From an uncultured Sphingobium sp. (lineage in GTDB: Bacteria > Pseudomonadota > Alphaproteobacteria > Sphingomonadales > Sphingomonadaceae), in contig CAMPHJ010000021.1 in assembly GCA_946885845.1 (NCBI GenBank), positions 1-30,644 on the forward strand: DNA of 30,644 bases, read 5' to 3'. The notes below the pieces were generated by a model. The model was given only the letters and a program-made list of their open reading frames with translations. It ran no database searches and was not told the DNA's origin. Shown here piece after piece: positions 30,600-30,644 of the stretch (the stretch's first letter is position 1; the number at the start of each line of letters is the position of its first letter). The translations under genes were made by a program, and so were the position numbers.

Positions 30600-30644
30600 T
30601 GGTGGGCGTGGCAAGGATTGAACTTGCGACCCCTGCGATGTCAA
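30600..30644 (-). tRNA. tRNA-Val(GAC), 3' part, truncated by window edge
   Basis: On the minus strand the window ends with the anticodon loop TTGACAT (anticodon GAC at 30640-30642), stem CGCAG, variable GGGTC, T-arm GCAAG-TTCAATC-CTTGC with a perfect 5-bp stem, acceptor strand CACGCCC, discriminator A and encoded CCA at 30602-30600. The 5' half lies outside. GAC reads GTC valine codons. It is the probable integration site, since a tyrosine integrase lies directly downstream of its 3' end. Confidence 0.88.

Noticed and set aside
1..30644. CRISPR array or insertion sequence
   Set aside because: I looked for regularly spaced identical repeats and for transposase genes with terminal inverted repeats and found neither. 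The only long near-identical repeat is the 103-bp qseM pair.

Overview
The window is high-GC DNA that looks alphaproteobacterial, most likely from a sphingomonad. The reasons are base composition, a cellulose bcsD-bcsZ end, a LuxR/LuxI/PhyH cluster, and a conjugative backbone (ArdC, DUF2958, DUF736, TraF, DUF3363-type relaxase) typical of integrative and conjugative elements (ICEs) in this class. Species assignment is inference.

Layout. 1-2.6 kb: end of a cellulose operon (bcsD, truncated by the window edge, and the GH8 endoglucanase bcsZ), facing a membrane GGDEF protein. 2.8-6.5 kb: a LuxR regulator divergent from a three-gene operon (ImmA/IrrE-like protein with an altered HExxH motif, GTP cyclohydrolase I, MFS exporter), with a perfect 16-bp palindrome between them. 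6.7-9.7 kb: tightly packed luxR-luxI-phyH-fseA. The fseA-like gene (DUF6499 + DUF2285) is split by a CCC-TGA stop that a +1 ribosomal frameshift would bypass, the arrangement known for FseA of the Mesorhizobium symbiosis ICE. 9.7-11.1 kb: two tandem, divergent qseC-qseM-like pairs (Xre repressor / antiactivator), separated by the 3' scrap of a second fseA. 11.4-18.0 kb: conjugation backbone with ardC, DUF2958, a broken HNH gene, DUF736, an rdfS-like excisionase, the traF peptidase, a lytic transglycosylase, a gene with an internal stop, an oriT-like inverted repeat and the relaxase. No mating-pair-formation (trb/virB) or coupling-protein gene is in the window.

18.2-28.6 kb: surface-polysaccharide cargo. 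A seven-gene minus-strand operon encodes a split transketolase, glucose-1-phosphate cytidylyltransferase, CDP-glucose 4,6-dehydratase, a sugar-nucleotide reductase/epimerase, a GtrA-like flippase and a GtrB-like glycosyltransferase. Two methyltransferases and a GT-C membrane glycosyltransferase follow. Together they read as a serotype-conversion module that builds its own, possibly branched, CDP-sugar. 28.6-30.6 kb: a RES-domain remnant, a tyrosine integrase, short direct repeats, and the 3' half of a tRNA-Val(GAC) with its terminator, which is probably the insertion site.

How it works together (inference from the Mesorhizobium paradigm): acyl-homoserine lactone made by the LuxI activates the LuxR. 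The operon then yields FseA through frameshifting, FseA activates rdfS, and RdfS with the integrase excises the element. The QseM-like antiactivators hold this off, each under its own QseC-like switch. The least familiar parts are the PhyH dioxygenase inside the excision operon, the doubled qseC-qseM switch, the ImmA-like/FolE/MFS operon beside a LuxR, and the transketolase-CDP-sugar-Gtr cargo.
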